Source: Symsagittifera roscoffensis (Eukaryota; Xenacoelomorpha; Acoela; Convolutidae). From it: DNA of 64,000 nt. Position 1 is the stretch's first letter. Every line of letters begins with the position of its first letter. Of the stretch, positions 10,580-22,258 are shown in pieces. The notes under the pieces are model-generated. The model did no database searches. It was not told the origin of the DNA and was given only the letters and a program-made list of their open reading frames with translations. Position numbers and translations under genes: made by a program. Where the stretch lies: contig NC_087070.1 of assembly GCF_963678635.1 (NCBI RefSeq), positions 24,353,419-24,417,418 on the forward strand. Direction: 5' to 3'.

Positions 10580-11898
10580 TTATATTTCAGATTGGAGTTT
10601 TGCTGCATTCTGTTTCGTGTGAGTCTAACTTAATCTAAGTAACATTTGAACGGGGGATAATTGTTGTGTCGATAATTAGTTCGTATGAATTAATAAAACT
10701 TAATCTTTTTTTTTTGGTTTTCTGCTCTTGGACCCATTCTGCTCATAAACCATTCTGCTTATTGCTCCGCCTCCGATGGCAGCTAACAAAACCGTCTCAG
10801 AGAACGTCTCAAACTGAATTCACACAAGCTTATTAGTTCAAATAATGCTTTAGCAGACACGAAACTTGTATAACTGTAGTTGTTATAGCGCGGATGGAAT
10901 CTCTTTAAAAATACGAAAACTTATTTTCATTCCTAACAACAAAAATTGCTCGTGAATTCAAGATCCAAATCAGCGATGTTTCATGCTCTGATTAATAATC
11001 ATAATAATAATCAAAATAAATGATTTTCGAGTATTTCCATTGTGAGTATTTATTTATATATTTTTTTAAACCGCGCCAACACTTTTGCTGCCTGGGAGAG
11101 CCCCTGTGAACCTAGTGGTGTTGTTTTACTAATATCAATAATAATAAAATTAAATTTCAATTTCAAAAACTTTGAAAAGATGTTTTTCTTAGTGCGATGA
11201 GAAAAAGAAATACTCAAGCTCGAAGTCTTTTAAATTATTGTGTAGCATGGAATTTGTCACTTGGGAATCTCCATCTATGTGCTTACGAGGCACTGACAGT
11301 CTTAATTGTTGTAAGGTCAAATTTAATTAGTATTCCCTTTTTTATTCTCTTGAAACTTTTAAATAATAGTTCCGCTGTGTTTTGATTAGTTTTAAGCAAG
11401 ATTTTTTTATTTGAAATTGCGTAATCACAATGTGGAGGATTGTTAAATTTCAGGTTTTTCTAATTATTTTTGTTCAGCGCAGTTTGGTTGATGGGACAAA
11501 ATGAGTTTTGTGATTAAAAAACTGAAGCTTTGACAATTGGCTAAGGAAATAGTCAAAAAGAGAATTTAAAAAAATCTCACAAGCTCCAATTTCCAGTATA
11601 AGTAAATTGTTTGAAGTTTTTGAAACTTTTTTGATAACTTGGGCAAGTTTTTAAGCATCAAAGGTAACACGACTTTCCCCTAAACTTGAAAATAAACAAT
11701 TATTATAGAGGCTACTGAAATTGAGCCAAAATACTCACAATACTTTTTTGCATGGTCTCTAGTGCCTTTTAAAGTGTTTACAAGCCTTAGATTTAATTCA
11801 GTGAGCCCCCAGTTGTTTTGAATGCTGCATAAACCAATCGCAGTGACAAAAAAGGATAAAAATCGAAGATATCCTGAAGAGTCTACTGATTAACGTAA

Positions 11899-11951
11899 GT
11901 ACAGAATCGATTTATCTTCAACCAATTTGCGAACGATAATCGATTCTGTAC
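11899..11951. repeat. Inverted repeat GTACAGAATCGATT
   Basis: Perfect 14-bp arms GTACAGAATCGATT / AATCGATTCTGTAC separated by 25 bp. Confidence 0.85.
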
Positions 11952-12014
11952 AGATAGAATCCATTTTTTTCCACCGAAAACAAAATGGTTTTTAGTGCCA
12001 TAATAATCGATTTT

Positions 12015-12775
12015 TCTATTGCGTATAACATGTGTATAATTTGCGGATAATCTTCATATACTCAGTATATGTTCTTTATACAATAAAAATTGTATATAAA
12101 CTATAGATAGTCTGTAGATATTATGTAGACAATCTGTATAAAATATGTATCGAATTCATTAAATTGCCTAAAAACTAGAGGAGTCCTAAAACTTTCATTT
12201 TAAACCATGTTTTTTTGACAAGTTCAACAAAAATTTGCAATCGGAAAAATTTTCCTCAGTTTTATGGTGAGCTGAACTCACTTGAGGAAAATTGGTTACC
12301 GCAAACTACAAATTTCAAGAGTTCCCTCTAAGATTTTGCAATTTTAAGGTGTCCGCGGTAAGAAAAGTAATTTTAATTTTGTGCAAAACTTTTGAATTAT
12401 CAACCTGTTCAGCGCAATTTTTAGAGAAAAAAAATCAAAAGAAAAATTTGGAAAACTAGCATAGAATAATAATTTACTTTGTGCTGCAACTTATTTACAA
12501 AAAAAGGAATTAAAATTTTTATTCAGATCAAACATTGGTGCAAAATTTTCGATAAAAAGCCTACATTATATATTTCTTCAATATACTCATTCTATCTGAT
12601 TGGCGAGAATGTTGAGTAAATCAGTATACAATCTGAATATAACATGTATATGGGTCTATATAAAATCAGTTTTAATCTGTATATATTCTGTTGATTATCT
12701 GCATATAATCAGTATACATTCTGTAGGTTGTCAGTATATACTCTGTAGATAATGTGTATATAATCCCTTAATAGC
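12015..12775. repeat. Degenerate TATA-TCTGTA tandem clusters
   Basis: Two clusters (about 12015-12165 and 12590-12765) of imperfect 10-11 bp units around TATAATCTGTA / AGTATATACTCTG, separated by ordinary AT-rich sequence. Reads as a decayed microsatellite. It lies 0.8-1.6 kb upstream of receptor exon 1; no promoter role can be shown. Confidence 0.55.
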
Positions 12776-13613
12776 TAGCATAAACTTAGATATAGAAAAA
12801 AAAAACAATTTCAGAGTGTTTTGGCAAAAATTATATACTGAAGGTTTACAGTATAAAATTTTTGGTGATCAGAATGCAATATAATTGAATATTAAAACTA
12901 CTTATTCGATTTTTCACCAATTAAAATTACAACAGATCTGAAACCTGTATTCTTTCTATAGATAACCTGTTTTTATCCATTTTTTCACTGCGGGCACTGC
13001 ATTTCTCTATAAACTTTGAAGCAAAATGGTGTGATACTCGTAAAATTTGTGCAGTTCAAGAAAAATGAAAAAAAGGAAGTTAAGATGTGTTGCTGTTATT
13101 TCTCATCCAGTTAAAAACCGATATTTGTTTATTCCAATTTTCTTATCAGGTTTGCAAGTCAACGTTTATTGGTCGATCCACAATGGCCACTATTTTTATG
13201 TTTTTTACTGGGCTTCTTACCTTTTGAATTAGTTTACATTCCTGAATTTTCTCTTTCAACCAAAATAATAGGTGCAAAAGTACTGCTCAATAATGGACCA
13301 TCTTATTAACTTATTTTTCCTAGAAGCAGCAATTGATGAAATTATTTGATGAAGCGCGGCGCAATTTCGAAATTAGATTCAAAATTTTTGTCACTAAATC
13401 ACGCTTTCATTAGTTCATTTTTCACGCACTTACTGTTTTGGAAAACAAATTATGCTGTGCTATTTACATTTCAAAGTAGTGACTTTGTGTATCTTAGTTT
13501 TTTGTACTTTCAAACCAATAACGATGTTTTTGTTCCATCATAACGCTAAGCTTTGAGCCATGTGAGCATCTCACAATACTAGTAACCTAAAATATTTATT
13601 TCGTATTTCACAA

Positions 13614-14022
13614 ATGAATAAGAATACGCCTCTAGGCGTTGTTATCTATTTTGGGGGCTTTGGTTCGGCGTTTGCTGATTCGGCATTATCAGGGGCAAGC
13701 TTAGTACCAAATGTGGACAACCCCTCAAATATTTGCGACACAGGCCCCGAAAAAATGGGTGGTTTCGAAATTTCTGGTGAGACGCAACAGTTAATAGAAG
13801 ATACCCAGTTTCAGCCTGAGTATAAAGTTAGAATTGTAGGACAGATTTTGATTCTCCTCGCCGCTCTCCCCCTCAATGCTTTTGTTATCTACAAGTTCGT
13901 GGGGGGTAGGGGGGCGGGCGAAGAGAGAGCAAGGGTGAATATTTTGGCGGGGCATCTGTGTTGCATCAATCTGGCTTACACTCTTTTCTCAATTCCTCTT
14001 GACATCATTTGGCATCTCACAG
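13614..14022 (+). CDS. GnRH-receptor-like GPCR, exon 1 (N-terminus, TM1, TM2)
   Basis: Rhodopsin-family peptide-hormone receptor of the GnRH/AKH/corazonin group, a plasma-membrane receptor that would couple to a G protein. ATG 13614 is the first Met after the in-frame TGA at 13563. Residues 1-72 form the extracellular N-terminus, with no clear N-glycosylation sequon. TM1 is about 73-95 (ILILLAALPLNAFVIYKF, helix Asn at 88). TM2 is about 108-135 (NILAGHLCCINLAYTLFSIP), followed by PLDIIWHLT. The exon ends CTCACAG|GTCAGT at 14022, phase 1. Joining to 44345 gives HLT-V-QWLAGD, which restores the P-L-D-x-x-W-x-x-T-V-Q-W-x-A-G signature of GnRH receptors between TM2 and TM3. The open frame continues 28 codons into the intron; these are not coding. 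The conserved TM2 position 2.50, usually Asp, is Asn (N119). An additional upstream 5' UTR exon cannot be excluded. Codons are much more GC-rich than the flanks. Confidence 0.88.
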
Positions 14023-14589
14023 GTCAGTTAAATCAGCAACTTCTTTTTTTGAAAATTTTCAGAATATACGTTGTCCTTGAAAGCGTTTTCACTTGCGTCC
14101 TTATTTGAACGTTATGATTTTAATTCGAAAATAATGACAGGGTATCAAATTTACAGGTATAATAACCAGGGGGCTAGAATTTAGACGGATCCCTAAAGAA
14201 AAAGGACGACGAAATGAAGGAAAATTAAAACACCGTTTTCTTGTTGTTTTTTTCAAAAAATTGTAAAACGCATCTTCATTTTTTTCTAAAAACTTTGAAT
14301 TCCAGTCAAATGATAATACATTCCGCGCTGCAGTACACTGTTCAAATTTGTAGAATTGGCGATTCTACTGTATTACATGCTATAGTAACCTGAGCTCAAC
14401 ATTGATTAGTCGTTAACTTAAGCAGTACAATAAACAAAAGGTCGAGTTCAAAATAGTTCAATCTTCAAAAATATCGTCCTTCCTATGCCAGAAAGTAAAA
14501 ATTTTGACAAAATCGGCGAAACTCCCCCTGCCAAAATCGGAACTAAGGAAGCTAATGTTATGAAATTCAGAGGAGCGTTACTAGAGATG

Positions 14590-15290
14590 ATTTGACCAGG
14601 GCACACGAAAAACGGGACCCCTCAGACCCTTGGGGTACAAGTGATAACAGTCCCCGGAAGTGTAAATGGCCCAATCAGAACTCGGAAACTAGCGGCGGTA
14701 ATGGGCTCAAAATTTGTTATGTTGTAGGCCTAGTTGAGGGAAGCTTAAGTTTGGAACACCAGACCCCTAGGACCCCCACTTCCGGTTTTATGCCCTAAAC
14801 AAACAAACCCACCACTAACTTCCGGAAATCGTGTCTCAGCTGCCACTGAACGCTGGGAGTTGAAACTTGGAGGGATGATAAGTAGTGGTAAAATACATGT
14901 TGTGTTAAAATTTGAACCATTTCCCACGGGTGGATCGGAAGCTACTCGCACTTGAAAAAACACCCCTCAGACCCCAAATAGGCAATTTTACCAAAATAAT
15001 TGGACAGTGGCATAATGATTTTTTTGCGACAATTGACATAAGATACGAACCTCGAAAAAAGACCCCTTCTGAGTGAAAACCCTCCGGCGACTTCTTCCGG
15101 TGTTTTTAGCCTTTTTCCAGAAAAAGTGATAATGGACCTTAGAAATGGGATAACTTGTGGAGTATTAATGGTATATGGATGGAACTTGGTTGTAAGGACC
15201 ACCATGAGATTCTGAACCCAAATCTGAAAGCTTGAAGCGGTTGACCTTAAGTTGACTTTTGGGCGTTTTGACCCCAATGTTTTACAGAAA
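14590..15290. repeat. Related GC-richer units of unknown element
   Basis: Three or four diverged units share CCCCTCAGACCC-type stretches (near 14620, 14760, 14963, 15060), CTTCCGG (near 14655, 14778, 14820, 15102) and a TTG(G/T)(A/T)GGGATGATAAGT-like segment (14865 and 15155). Compositionally distinct from the AT-rich flanks. It looks like part of a decayed element that continues to about 16.97 kb. Family unknown. Confidence 0.45.
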
Positions 15291-15345
15291 AATTTGAGAT
15301 TAACCGCGAAAACGGCGTATTACCCAGCCCAACAACTGGAAATGA

Positions 15346-15609
15346 GAATGGATCACCTTAGTAATAATTAGGAGGAATTTTGTATTTGGAACTAAAGCAG
15401 AAGCTGATAGAAATATAGTTTTATATTGCAACCTTGGGGAAGTAGAATTAATTCAAAGTGAACTTGGTAAACATTGGGTTCAGTTTAGTTTGGCGAATGA
15501 TCTATTAATAGCAATTCAGCTAGACCAAAGAAAAGTAGTCATTGAAACAATTGATAGTAATAGGACCGCAGCAAGAAACGTTTTGAGTCTCCTAAAAAGT
15601 ATGAGCTGA
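15346..15609 (+). other. 87-codon open frame inside the unclassified remnant
   Basis: Open from the TGA at 15343 to the TGA at 15607, no Met near the start. It includes GTKAEADRNIVLYCNLGE and GKHWVQFSLANDLLIAIQL, then VVIETIDSNRTAARNVL. Amino-acid composition is protein-like (balanced charged and hydrophobic residues, no K/F/N runs), unlike chance frames nearby. I do not recognise a family. It may be a captured gene fragment, a gag-like remnant or a coincidence. Confidence 0.35.
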
Positions 15610-16326
15610 CGGGGAATTTATTTAGCTCCCGGAGGTGAACTTTTGGCCTAATTTGACCCCTAATAGACGAACTACGTTACTCTGATAGCCAGAGGGTGTG
15701 GATTGCAATAGAGTACAGCTAGAAATTTTTGATGCTTGGAATGAATTAGCTACGCATGAAAAGGGTCTCCCCCTACCCTTGGGAGGTCGGAGCGTTAACG
15801 GAATAATTTAAAAAAAAAGACCTTGGGGAAGTCATTGAGTAAACCTTGCATGGTTTGGATGTTGGACTGAACTCGAGGGCTGAAGTAACTGCGGCTAGGA
15901 ATTAATTGATTAGATTTGTATGACATTTTTTGTTTGGTCAAACTGTGACACCTATTGTATACCGGGTATCTAATAAGCGTGAAAAGATTGATAAAAGAAA
16001 CCGAACATGGCACGTGGCAGAGTTGACAGAGGGAGAGATATACTTTTAAAACATGTGCGGACGGGTGATTTAAGCGAATGTCAGGACTGATAGGGAACGG
16101 AGTGACTTAACTAAAACTTAGTGCATAGAAAGATAAGGAATTGAAGGGTAACGGAGAGCCTTTAAGAGTCAGAACAATTATTGCTAATGAGCCGAAAAGT
16201 TGGTTCTCAGTTAGAGAGAAAACGATTGAGCAAGCCGAGAAGAATAGCTCGTCCGTCGAGGATGCTTTTGCTTGATTTGAGGTTAGTTGTGTCTCACAGA
16301 GTTTAGAAATTAGTCCATCTGATTTG

Positions 16327-16399
16327 AACCCGAGTATAGTACCGGGTTGAACTATTTGTGCGATCGAGTTGCGCTTGAACCCGAGTTTAGTACCGGGTT
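16327..16399. repeat. Two tandem identical hairpins (AACCCG..CGGGTT)
   Basis: AACCCGAGTATAGTACCGGG-TT at 16327-16348 and a one-base variant at 16378-16399, each an inverted repeat with GAACCCG/CGGGTT arms and GTAC in the loop. The 29-bp spacer holds CGATCG. Confidence 0.85.
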
Positions 16400-16755
16400 G
16401 TGTGAGCAAGCTGTACTGCTGGAAAAGGTCAGTTTTGAATTCAGTGAACCAAAAATTGACGAGCGGGTTAACGAAACGATTGACAGGAACGAAACAAAAA
16501 TTTCCTTATAGAAAATATTAAAAAGTAGTTAGCTCTTCAAGGGAATTGTAAACTGCTTTTATATCCTTTGTAGTTGAGAATTTACTCATGTGCCCACGAT
16601 TTGCTGAACTAGCTAGAAACGCAAGAGGAGAACCGAAAAGAGCATAAACCATAGGGGGAATTTGAGTAATCTTTTGATCGGCCGATTTAGTCTGAGCACC
16701 AGACTTTCGGGATTGCGGATGATATCGTGTCTTAGTGTCCCCCGCTATTACACGG

Positions 16756-16790
16756 TATAAAGGGGAGAAACCCTGCGGCCGTTCAGTAGA
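16756..16790 (+). promoter_or_regulatory. TATA box plus initiator pair
   Basis: TATAAA at 16756-16761 and TTCAGT at 16782-16787, the A of the initiator 29 bp after the first T of the TATA box: canonical pol II core-promoter geometry for invertebrates. It stands at the end of the 14.5-17 kb remnant, so it may be an LTR or element promoter. Chance occurrence is possible. Confidence 0.4.
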
Positions 16791-16828
16791 GTGAAAGTGT
16801 GCTTACAGGAGACGATTCCCCGGAAGAC

Positions 16829-16967
16829 ATCTACTAAAATGCCCTCATATTTCTGTTGCTTTTACTTAATTATCATGGGAAGCAGCTCTAGCGCAAATCT
16901 ACAAAAATACCCTCAAATTTCTGTGACTTCTACTGAATTATCATGGGGAAACAGCTCTAGCGCAAAA
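16829..16967. repeat. Two tandem 68-bp units
   Basis: Units 16829-16896 and 16899-16967 share ACCCTCA-ATTTCTGT, ATTATCATGGG and CAGCTCTAGCGCAAA with about 12% difference. Confidence 0.85.
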
Positions 16968-18025
16968 GTGAGCGCCACTAAAAACTTTTAAGGCAATATC
17001 ACTAATTGTCTGTAGATTGCATCCGTTTCACAATTCCGTGGATTTTTTTTTTTTTCACGTAGAACCTGGTTTTCTAAGTTGATTCCAACTTCAAGCGTAT
17101 TCTATGCTTAACTCTTAAAATAACTGCCAGTAAACACTCCTACTGGTTGTGTATACAGATAAGTAAGCCGGGAAATTTGAACTGTTTTCTCTAAATTTTT
17201 AATTTGATCTTTTTAATTCTATTTTCCAAATCCATGACTTGGTATCAGTAGTACAAAACTGATAATTGGGTCTCTAGTTAATTATGTGGTGTTTTATTGT
17301 TTTGGTTGAGACCTTTTTTATATTCAAACTTGAGCTCAACAAACAAAAAACTCCAAGATTCCTAAGCTTCAAAAAAAAACTGAATCCTTAATGCTAATTG
17401 TTCGAGAAAATGAAAATTTCTATAAAAGTTTTCAATGATTTGATTTTCAACCACGGTAAATGTGCTTTGAAATTCATAGTTAAAATTCATAGTTCATCAC
17501 ATATTCCAAAGAGTTTGATCACATCTCTAAATTATTTTTTATTAAATGACAAACTGAACTGACAGTTCTGGAAAAAAAGTGCTGCCTCTCGTAATTTTCA
17601 TCTCATTTCTTTTAAATGTTTTTCATAGAAGAAATGGGAAACAAACCAGCTTGTCACTGAAAAATTTCACTGAAACTGAGTCTACGATTATAGGAAATAA
17701 TGAGCGTAAAAACTGTAACCTATAAAAAAAAGTTTTTCCAGTTTCCATTCCAATGAAAATCTATTACTTTTCTGACTTTTTGTATCCTTGATTTAGATAT
17801 TTTGATAATCTAGGTTAATCAAGCAAATTTATGCGATAGCAGGGCACTAACCTCTGGTTTGACATGATCTGTTCCTTTCACTCTTAGATATCTGAAACGG
17901 GCTTAATTTGCCTGATGGCATCTTGAATGGGTTTCTTTAAATTGAATGATTGTCCTTTTAAGTTAGCTTTAACTTACACTTACATTTTTTTATTAATATT
18001 TTATTATTGTACTTGAGAGCACTGG

Positions 18026-18140
18026 CCTGCGCAGATATGTTTCTAGAGGGCGGTTTTTCGAAAAAAAAAATTGAAAGAAAATTTTGTCGACCTTTTTTTT
18101 TAGATGGACCAATTTGATTTTCCGAGCTCTCCGAAATTAC
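18026..18140 (-). mobile_element. Fragment of the family C hAT MITE
   Basis: CTGCGCAGATATGTTTCTAGAGGG, GTCGACC followed by a T run, and CCAATTTGATTTTCCGAGCTC match the terminal part of the complete element at 57936-58343 in reverse orientation. The other end was not found, so it is truncated or too decayed. Confidence 0.5.
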
Positions 18141-18989
18141 AATAGGAACCTTTTCTGTCAAAAATTTTTGCGCGACAGACGAATTTTAGGGAAAAAAAGG
18201 TTAAACTGATGTTTTGAGCATTTTTAAATAATTTTTGACAAAAAACTGCGATTTGTTGTTGAAGACTTTAGAAAATTTTGATGTTGGACTTCCAAAATCT
18301 CGTAAAATTATATCAAAGGGGGACGGACTCTTAGGAAAAATTTGGCAACCAGAGGGGGGAGGGGTCGAAAACTTATGAAAAAAATTGCTTGGAAAACTCC
18401 TTTTTTGTTTAAAGAGTACAGTGCTATTAATGGTGTTTGACGGGCTGAAGAGACAACATTTCAAAGTGTAAATCATTTTCGTTGGTTAGTTTAAGGGCAA
18501 GAAAAGCAAGCGCATAAATGATCACAGACAATCAGAGTTTTGCTGTTATTTTATTTTCTGAAGACGATTTTGCTAACCAAAATTATTCAAGTTACTAAAA
18601 TTATAAATAGCTTTACAAATACAGCCAACAAAAACTCTAAAAAAAGTTGAATCACTTTATGTAACTTTTCAAATGCGGAGCAAACTTTCGTTGTCTAGAA
18701 ATAGCCCAACAGGTCAATTGTAAATCATATGCGCGCAGAATTAAGTACTGCGTTTGAAATTTGGTCCCAAAAAACCTATCGTGTTCATTTCAAAAACCTT
18801 TCTTTTCCAAAAATTTTAACAAAATTATTGAAAAAAGTGTTTGAGCGCGGTTGATGTTTTTCCGAAAGGTTTCGGCCAAATTTATCGTTTTGCCTTATTT
18901 CTTTGACTAAATTCAATTTTTGCGATAGGAAAAATTACAATCAGTAACTTATAGAGCGAATGGTTTAATTATACAGTTTTACTATAGCA

Positions 18990-20097
18990 CAAGACTGCTC
19001 GTATATCAGGGAAAAGTCCTGAATGTTCCGATTGTACTTAAGGCCAATTGAAATTTTATTTTGGCCGAATCATTGACAATATAATTGAGAAAAAAAGAAG
19101 AATTTTTTCTTTTTTCTTTATTTATCGCCCCATACGCTATGTAAAATTTTAAGGGTGAGTTTAGCGTCACGTATTGTGATAATCGGATTGAATTGCTGGC
19201 CTAAATGCAATTTCGAACGCTATAATTTGCTTATTAAGCGTATCGTATTACGCATTATAGGATTAAATTGCTGCCCTCATTTCAATTTCGAACGCATTGA
19301 TTAACTTGTTAAGCGTGTCATATTACGTAATATATCGCACTCATGCTATCCCAATTTGGCCAATTTAGCAATTTTCAAACGACATTAACTCTACGATAAA
19401 TGATCACAGTTGAAACGATAGCTCTCAGATGATCATAAACTAATAACAAGACTGCTCGTATCAGGGCGAAGCCCTGAATGTTCCGACTGCCTTTTAAGGT
19501 TTATGGAGCAGTATTAACATGAAAAAATTAAATGAAATAAAAAAATAGTGAATTTTTTTTCTTCTAAAATTTGAAGTTTTTTAATGAAAATCATCCACCC
19601 ACACGCCATATAAAGTACCAAAGGATAGATTTCGTTACTTGTAACAAATCAAATATGGCAAATAAGCTTCCTTCAACCAATTTGGAATGATTTCTAAGAC
19701 GAATTAAATCTCCGCTTACGCGTTAATAGCGCGAATTATATCGCGCGTTAATTGTCCCAAATTGGTCAAAATGGCCGAATGGCAATCTTTAAACCCTCAT
19801 AACTTTACGAAAAATGATCAGAGGTGAAATATCTTTTCAAATTTTAGCTCAGGACAATACCTTTTGAATGATATAAAAAAATTCCGTCAAAAATGGCTAG
19901 TTAAAAAGTCTGAAGAAAAAAAAACCCACCCCAAGCACAAATATTCCGTTACTTTCGTATCGAAAGTCGGAACAATAATTCTCAGATGGTCTAAACAATT
20001 CTATCAAAAACGCTGAGTTAACAAGTCAAAAACTGACAGAATAAAAAAATTCACACCAAGCGTAAATATTCCTACTTTTCTTCGAAAGTCGGAACAA
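18990..20097 (+). mobile_element. Old family A/B repeat, split by a younger copy
   Basis: 5' part 18990-19446 (ACAAGACTGCTCGTAT start, hairpin decayed, CCCCATACGCTATGTAAA, repeated GCG...CGTATTACG) and 3' part 19976-20097 (ACTGACAGAATAAAAAAATTC, CTTCGAAAGTCGGAACAA). The two halves bracket the intact copy at 19447-19975. Confidence 0.75.
19447..19975 (+). mobile_element. Family A repeat, complete and nested
   Basis: Perfect ends CAAGACTGCTCGTATC and CGTATCGAAAGTCGGAACAA, 5' hairpin and ATIR both intact, inner GCGCG hairpin intact (GCGCGAATTATATCGCGCG). Inserted in the older copy 18990-20097, in the same orientation. Confidence 0.92.
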
Positions 20098-20751
20098 AAG
20101 CTGTTTGCAGCTTCTCTTTTATCTAGTAAAATGATTCTTAAATTAAATCTAATTGCAGAAACCTTTAGTGTTAAATGTAATAATTTTTCTGGCTTCACCC
20201 AATTAAAGTGGATTAAGCTGAAATAGTAGTGAATGGTTTTCGACAAATAATAAAAAACGCATTCAAAAACGTATATCTTAAACGAACACTTCCTTTATAG
20301 GCTGCCGAAGGATTCAGAGCTCAGTTAAATGAAATCATACTTTTGCCTTTTTTCAAAACTGAAATGATCAATAGCTATTCAGTTCAGTTGTTTTCAATTA
20401 TTCAAATTGCTATTTTTCTAACAAATGATCCAAAAAGCGATAGGTTTTTCGAAATTTGGATGGCTGTAGATAATAGAAAAGAATTTCAATGGTTAACTGC
20501 GTCCTTATATTTATGAATCAATGACAAAACTTTGCATAATTTTGAATTTCAATCACGCGTTAAGTAGGTCATAGCACCAAATTGTAGGGTTACATGGACT
20601 TAATGGGCTTAATGGGGTAAAGAGGAAGTATGCAAAAAGTTGGGTATAAAAAGAAATTCTAGCAGTAAATAATTATTTGATAGTGAAAACTCTCTTTAAT
20701 TTTATGGATTGACAGAATTAATTAAAAATCTTCTGAATTTTGAAGACTAAA

Positions 20752-21240
20752 CAAGAGTGATCTCGTATCAGGGTAAAACCATAAACGATCTGACTGCAAC
20801 GTTACTTCACCCCGAACGCTATGTAAAGTACAAATTGATATGTTTTGCATATAGCAAAGTAAAGAAAAACAACTATTAAGCCTCAATTCAGTTTGGAACG
20901 ATTACTAATAGGGAATACATCTCCGCTTACTCGTTATTAGTACGAAAAATTTCGCGCGTTAATTTAATAATCACAAATGATCACAGAACAAAAATTGTTT
21001 CTTTCTAAAACATCAAAAATTTTCAAATGATATTAAAAAACTCCGCCAAAACTTGCTTCTTAAGAAGTCGAAGCCTGTCTGGAGAAAAAAAACCGACATG
21101 AGCACCAATATTCCAATTTTTTATCAACCGAAAAATATCTTTGTCCTGAGGTCACAATTAAAAAGTTATTTACCTGTAATTGTTTCTCTTAAAGATATGG
21201 AGCTCAAGTTTATAAAAAAAGATACTTTTTACCCGTGATT
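20752..21240 (+). mobile_element. Family A relatives, degenerate
   Basis: 20752-21123 keeps CTCGTATCAGGG, CACCCCGAACGCTATGTAAAG, ATCTCCGCTTACTCGTTA and GAGCACCAATATTCC. It is followed by a second fragment in the opposite direction (about 21140-21190, TTTGTCCTGAGGTCACAATT then TTACCTGTAATTG). Confidence 0.6.
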
Positions 21241-22258
21241 TGGACTATTAATTACTTTGCTATAAGCAAGTATATCACTTTATACTTTGATTTTCGACAA
21301 AGTCTTCAACTTAGATAAAAAATAAATATTTTTTTCTTAAGATTTTAATGCTAACACGACTCCATAGATCTTAGAAAATTGTCAAAACATTAAGAGCTTC
21401 GCCCTGATAGGAACAGTTTTTAATGATCCAACTTAGTTCATTCAAAAATCTTTTAATATTATCAGCAATCTTTGATATATGTTGATTTAGAGGGTAGATG
21501 AATGGTTGCTTAGGATGAAGGGTAGATGAAATAACAAAATCAGCTATGAAACTCAGCAAAAAATACGCAATGAATTTAGAGAAACATCGAAAAGAAATTG
21601 TTATCAAAACTAACCATTTTTATAGCTCAAAAATTTCTATGAGGACTATAAGAAATGCCATTCATATCTGATTAACGCACAATAAATTTTTTCTAGTTCT
21701 TCAAATTTTCCATTTCAATTTTGCAATCAGTTCTTCAATCATTTGACTGACAATCATTAAAAAAAATGAAATTTTAAATCAAGCTGAACTCCTGCACGCT
21801 CTTAATGCTCCTTGAAGATTTCTTGATTTCTTCGATTTTTACAGGAAAATGTGAAAAAACTTGTGTTCGGGCAGCTTATTTTCTCAAGGCAAACTTTGAC
21901 TTTTCACTCGCCAATTTTCGACTGAGTTTTCATGCTTTGTGAAAAACATAGCTGTCCGAAGCTTAAAATCAAAAACATATTTCACTTCTGATTCTTTCTT
22001 GCAAAGACATAATGTTTGATATTTGTACTATTTTGACAAGTTTTCTTTTTTAATCTGCACTTCTATTAGTGCAGTTTATGACGCAAGTTAAGCCAACTCA
22101 TAAATTAGTCAAAAGTGAATTGATTATAACTGATTGTCCCAAAAAACTCATTACCACATGCAAAATAAATCACTGTTTCTAAAAAAGCTTGTGCGTATTA
22201 GGGAATGGGTTGCCAAAATCGATTGGAAAACAACTAATTGGAACAATTTTTAGCACTT

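Noticed and set aside
14023-14108. Continuation of the exon 1 open frame past 14022
   Set aside because: The GT donor at 14023 and the perfect restoration of TVQWLAG by joining to 44345 show this is intron; the 28 extra codons lose GPCR character.
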